From NCBI GenBank assembly GCA_019395295.1, contig CM033349.1:5146001-5210000 (forward strand): 64,000 nucleotides of DNA, given 5' to 3'. Below, piece after piece: positions 60,184-64,000 of the stretch; position 1 is the stretch's first letter, and the number at the start of each line of letters is the position of its first letter. This DNA comes from Osmanthus fragrans. Its lineage: Eukaryota > Streptophyta > Magnoliopsida > Lamiales > Oleaceae. The translations under genes were made by a program, and so were the position numbers. The notes beneath the pieces are model-generated. The model was given only the letters and a program-made list of their open reading frames with translations. It did not search any database and was not told the origin of the DNA.

Positions 60184-60249
60184 GTGGAGGTTGTCATCTC
60201 TTCTTCCCTGAAATAGTAAATGTTACACTGCTGAAGATTTCTATTTTGT

Positions 60250-60283
<34 letters not shown>

Positions 60284-60342
60284 GAATGATTCTTTTAACT
60301 GTGATTTTCAATTTTTATTATTATTATTATTTTTGCTTGCAG
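60184..60342 (+). other. Predicted 5'-UTR intron of U5
   Basis: Donor CTGCAG|GTGGAGG at 60184 and acceptor TTTGCTTGCAG at 60342, 16 bases before the start codon. It is shorter (159 nt) than in U1 and contains a 30-base A run (60252-60281). Confidence 0.55.
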
Positions 60343-60358
60343 TGAGTGTACGGTGAAA

Positions 60359-63300
60359 ATGGTGAGACAGAAGATTCAGATCAAGAAGATTGATAACTTG
60401 ACGGCACGCCAAGTGACCTTTTCAAAGAGAAGAAGAGGGGTTTGTAAGAAGGCTCAAGAACTCTCTACGCTTTGTGATGCTGAGATTGCCCTGATTGTTT
60501 TTTCTGCCACTGGAAAACTCTTCCATTATTCTAGCTCAAGGTTCTTTAATTTCCTCTCTTCTCTCTCTTGAACACACACACAACATGCCACTTTGGTCCA
60601 AGCTTTGATGCTTTGGGCCACTGAGTTTCAATCACTTAGCTAGTTTTGTATCCAAAGATTTTAATGGGCTGAAACCATAGTAACATGGATACAAATAATC
60701 GAACAGAACTAGAGGCGAAGGGTACACTGATATATATCACATGTTTTTCTTCTGTGTGCGTTTCTATATTAGCTTTTGGTAAAGGCGGTGGGGGCTGGGG
60801 AGGATGTAGAATTGAAACAACAATGATCATGTAGGAAAATGTGAACACTAGGATGGCACAAAATTATAAGTATTATAGTATCTGGCAGTGTTTTCAACAA
60901 ATCTATTGATCATTGATACTAGGCGAATGCTATTGAATATGTTCATTTGAGAGATGGCTTGATTTCTGTGTTATTGTTTTAGGGTTTATGCATTTAATTA
61001 AAATTAGCATAATTAAGGTTGGAAAATATGTAGGAAATTAGTTGTTTTACTATCCAATTTTGTCTTGCCAAGATCATACTCCTTTCGATATATGTTTCAC
61101 AAATTCTTAAGTTGAAGCTTTTAGCCACCCATAATTATGATATTTTTTGCATGCCTCATGCCTTCAACAAGAAAATAAAGATTCGATCTTGCACACAATT
61201 AGATGATGCAGGTGGTAAAGAGGTGCTAACCTAGTTGGGTACCAAACATGTATTCTATTAACTTTTGATTTTGTCTTCCCCTAGTTTAATTATTTGGAAA
61301 TCTTGTTGCCCTTTGTTTTGTTCTGCAGCATGAGGCAACTAATTGAAAGGCATAGAAGACAATCAGAAGACTCAGACGAATTACGGCAACCATCTCTCCA
61401 ACTTCAGGTGAGATCACAACTTTTATAGACAATTCGGCATTAAATTTGTTGTTCGTGTTTATACTTCATATACAAAAATTATAACAAAAAGATAAAAGAT
61501 AAAAGGTAAAGATGAATTAAACTTCAACATCAAGTTAATGCCGTCCATTAAACATTGCCATATGAGTTTAAATATTGCAAACAATATTGTTGCTTAAAAG
61601 TCTAGTTAAGAGTTCTGTATAAATTGGTTTTATATTTGTGCTGTAGGATGATTGATATGTGAATAGAAAGTTTGAGGTTTTTCTTCAATTATCCACCTAA
61701 ATGATTAATTTGTGCACGAATTTTCTTATATAATTTCGTATTTGTTATCGTTTACGCTTCCATGCGCATCAATTTGTTTCATAGCCCACTTTATGATCTT
61801 AAAGATGGTTTGAGAAGGACTAGTTAGACATCGTAGTGTCATGGTTGATAATGAGAATCGTAGAAATGAGCTAAGACAAATCTGCCAACATCTTGAGGTC
61901 GTGGCTCAAAAGGTGGCTAGATTGGTTATCTCTTCGTAACATATGTTGGATAACCTTTATGACCATCGACAAGAGGCAGGAGGTGGTGGCCGCGATGTGC
62001 ATGTTGCTACTGCCTGAGGTTGGTGCAATTGTGGGTATAGTACCGAGCCTAATTGTGGACAAAGTTACAAATGGAAAAATCAAAGATGGAGAGTGTTCTG
62101 GCGATTGAGGGCTGACGTTGGTTATGGGATTGGTGAGAAACCCCATGTTGAAACGGCAATTCAAAGTGTTGTTCGTATATTAAGATTGAGTCTTATACAA
62201 ATCCATCATTCTTCGAGGAAGAACTGATGTTGAGATTCTTGAGAAGTTTGAGAAACTCGATGTGGATCAATATTCTGACCTCACAAAATTATGGAAGTTG
62301 GTAAAATTGAAACCACATATGATGCAAATGAAATTTTTTCTCATTTGAATGGTTGGTTTTCAGTAGAAGGCCAATGGTTGAACAAGTCTTAGGATCAAAT
62401 ACACTTTAAACATTTTGAAATTCCAAAATTTTTCAACGCAACAACTACGAGTGTTTGGATGAATTTGTTGGGATACAATGAGATGGAAATTAAAAAATAA
62501 AAATAAATAAATAAATCTGCTTATCGCTCAATTTTCTCAAGATATATGGAATAATATTTATGTTATTGACGTATTAATTGAATCAATGCCTCTAAATGAT
62601 GTGAGATGAGCGAGGATAGATTCGAGGATGAATCATATTTAATTTAATAATTTATTGTTTAATTTTTGTTATTTTTAATTAATTAGTCTTTTATTATTTT
62701 ATGTTTTTTAGGAGCTTTATTTTGATTAGGAATTTATTCAAAATAGACAGATTTTCTTATTCCATATTTGGATAATGTTATCAATTGTAGCAAAGTCTTT
62801 AGTTCACACAAGGCAACACAAAATAATATGTTAATAGCTATAACTTGTTAGCAACTAATTTCCTATTGACTAATCCCCTCTTTAAATAAAAAATAAGAAT
62901 CCTTGGAATTCAAATATTATTTGTCATATTCTGTTTTGGACATGGAGTCATATGGATAAAAAAAAAAAAAAAAATCTTATTTTTTGATAGAATTAAAAAA
63001 TATTAAGATCTTAAACTCGATACTCTTTTGGTATATCATGCAACACTACATATCATGTTCAAAACATAATGTTGTATACAAGAGAATTATTATGTTGTAT
63101 GTGATATTTGGATAACCCTATTTGCATTTTCTTCTCAGGAAAATAATAGCTGTGGCGTGCTCAGCAAGATGCTTGAGGATAAGACTCGAGAATTAAGGTA
63201 ATACAGGGCCGTAAATTAAATATTTTGTTACACGTATTGAAGTGCATTACACAGTTGAGATACAATAGTAATTGTAATAGGCAACTCAGTGGAGAAGAGC

Positions 63301-63886
63301 TCCAAGAACTTGACATGGATGAGTTGATGAAACTAGAGAAAATGGTACAAGGAGGATTAAACCGTGTTGTGGAAACAAAGGTATTATTACATACAATTTC
63401 GTGTTTTCTAGTGTTTCCTATTCTGATTTTTCGTGCTAACATCTCTGTCTTTCAATGGGAAGAATGAAAAGTTTTTGAAAGAGATCAGTTTGCTCAAGAA
63501 AAAGGCAAGACCACAAACTTTGCCCTTCGATGAAAAAAATAATCATCCTGCTCCTTGTTAAGAGATAAATCCCATAAAAAAAAAAATCACAACTAAGGGC
63601 TTGGGTTTTCAGTTAACTTTTGTGATATGCAGGAATCTAAATTAATGGAAGAAAATGCCATGTTGAAACAGCAAGCAGATGTGAGCGTTGATCTTTTATT
63701 TTCCAAATTTATACATCATTTCTTGCACTTCATGCATTGGAATTCAGTAGTAAATTCTAGCGTTCTTAAGTCGTTGAGTGAACAGTTTATGCAGAAATCT
63801 GAAGGCACTGGTAATGGTATTTATCAAAGCAATCCATCCGAGTGTATCAGAAATTCTCATGGCTATGATACTTCCCTCAGGCTGGG
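60359..63886 (+). CDS. U5: SVP/AGL24-like MIKC MADS-box gene, open, last exon beyond window
   Basis: Exons 60359-60540, 61329-61407, 63139-63197, 63281-63380, 63463-63504, 63633-63680 and 63795-63886 keep one frame, with the same sizes as U1 (182, 79, 59, 100, 42, 48 and 92 nt). Exon 8 (expected about 19 nt) should begin just past 64000; the window ends in TTTTGG, the start of the TTTTGGCAG acceptor seen in U1. The MADS domain is complete but reads GVCKKAQEL, with Cys at residue 29 where U1 has Phe. The K domain (EELQELDMDELMKLEKMVQGGLNRV) and SLRLG end are intact. Exon 5 has a GC donor (AAG|GCAAGA). It is a nuclear, DNA-binding, dimerising regulator by family; flowering or dormancy control is inference. 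Confidence 0.85.
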
Positions 63887-64000
63887 GTACTTAAACGTCC
63901 ATTAGATTCTTGTAACCTACTTCAAATTTACACAAAAAGGTATTGCCGTTGTAGGGTGTAGTCTCAGATCTTTTTGACTGTATGCTGATGTTAATTTTGG

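Overview
The window is plant nuclear DNA, very probably a eudicot. It is AT-rich and intron-rich and is filled with LTR retrotransposons (Ty1/copia and Ty3/gypsy), LINE, SINE, CACTA and hAT-type elements. The only host genes I recognise are MIKC-type MADS-box genes of the SVP/AGL24/StMADS11 class and one fragment of a plant O-fucosyltransferase gene. I cannot name the species.

The backbone is a tandem array of SVP-like genes, all on the + strand. U1 (4996-11310) keeps all eight coding exons open and encodes a predicted 206-residue protein. U5 (60359 to past the window end) is open through seven exons; its short last exon lies beyond position 64000. The other units are damaged. U0 and U0' are exon 4-6 remnants at 2.5 and 44.9 kb. 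U2 is a full-length pseudogene at 12.9-16.7 kb. U2b is a 5'-flank remnant at 17.6 kb. U3 has exons 1-2 only, with stops, at 30.5-32.6 kb. U4 has an open exon 1 at 47.5 kb but exon 2 is deleted. U4b has exon 2 and exons 7-8 at 53.5 and 58.3 kb. The layout resembles the tandem SVP-like DAM clusters known in Rosaceae, where such genes act as repressors in flowering and bud dormancy. In U1 and U5, exon 5 (42 nt) is followed by a GC donor (AAG|GCAAGA), so a GT-only gene model would miss it.

Layout. 0-9.3 kb and 43.9-52.8 kb are two copies of one segmental duplication: LTR with primer-binding site, exon 4-6 remnant, hAT-like element, SVP exon 1, and a copia element in intron 2. They have diverged by deletions and later insertions. 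11.3-19.4 kb holds pseudogene U2, unit U2b and the O-fucosyltransferase fragment. 19.46-21.83 kb is a solo LTR. 22.0-29.9 kb is a degenerate repeat field split by a complete CRM-like Ty3/gypsy element (23215-28611). 30-33.3 kb is U3. 35.6-43.7 kb is an Athila-like gypsy gag/protease remnant split by two solo LTRs and a hAT-type element. 53-60 kb is U4b with LINE, LTR and MITE insertions. 60-64 kb is U5, with a SINE in its 5' flank.

Many insertions carry perfect or near-perfect target-site duplications readable in the sequence, and several have an empty site in a paralogous copy, so the order of events can be partly reconstructed. No CRISPR array, rRNA or tRNA gene was seen.
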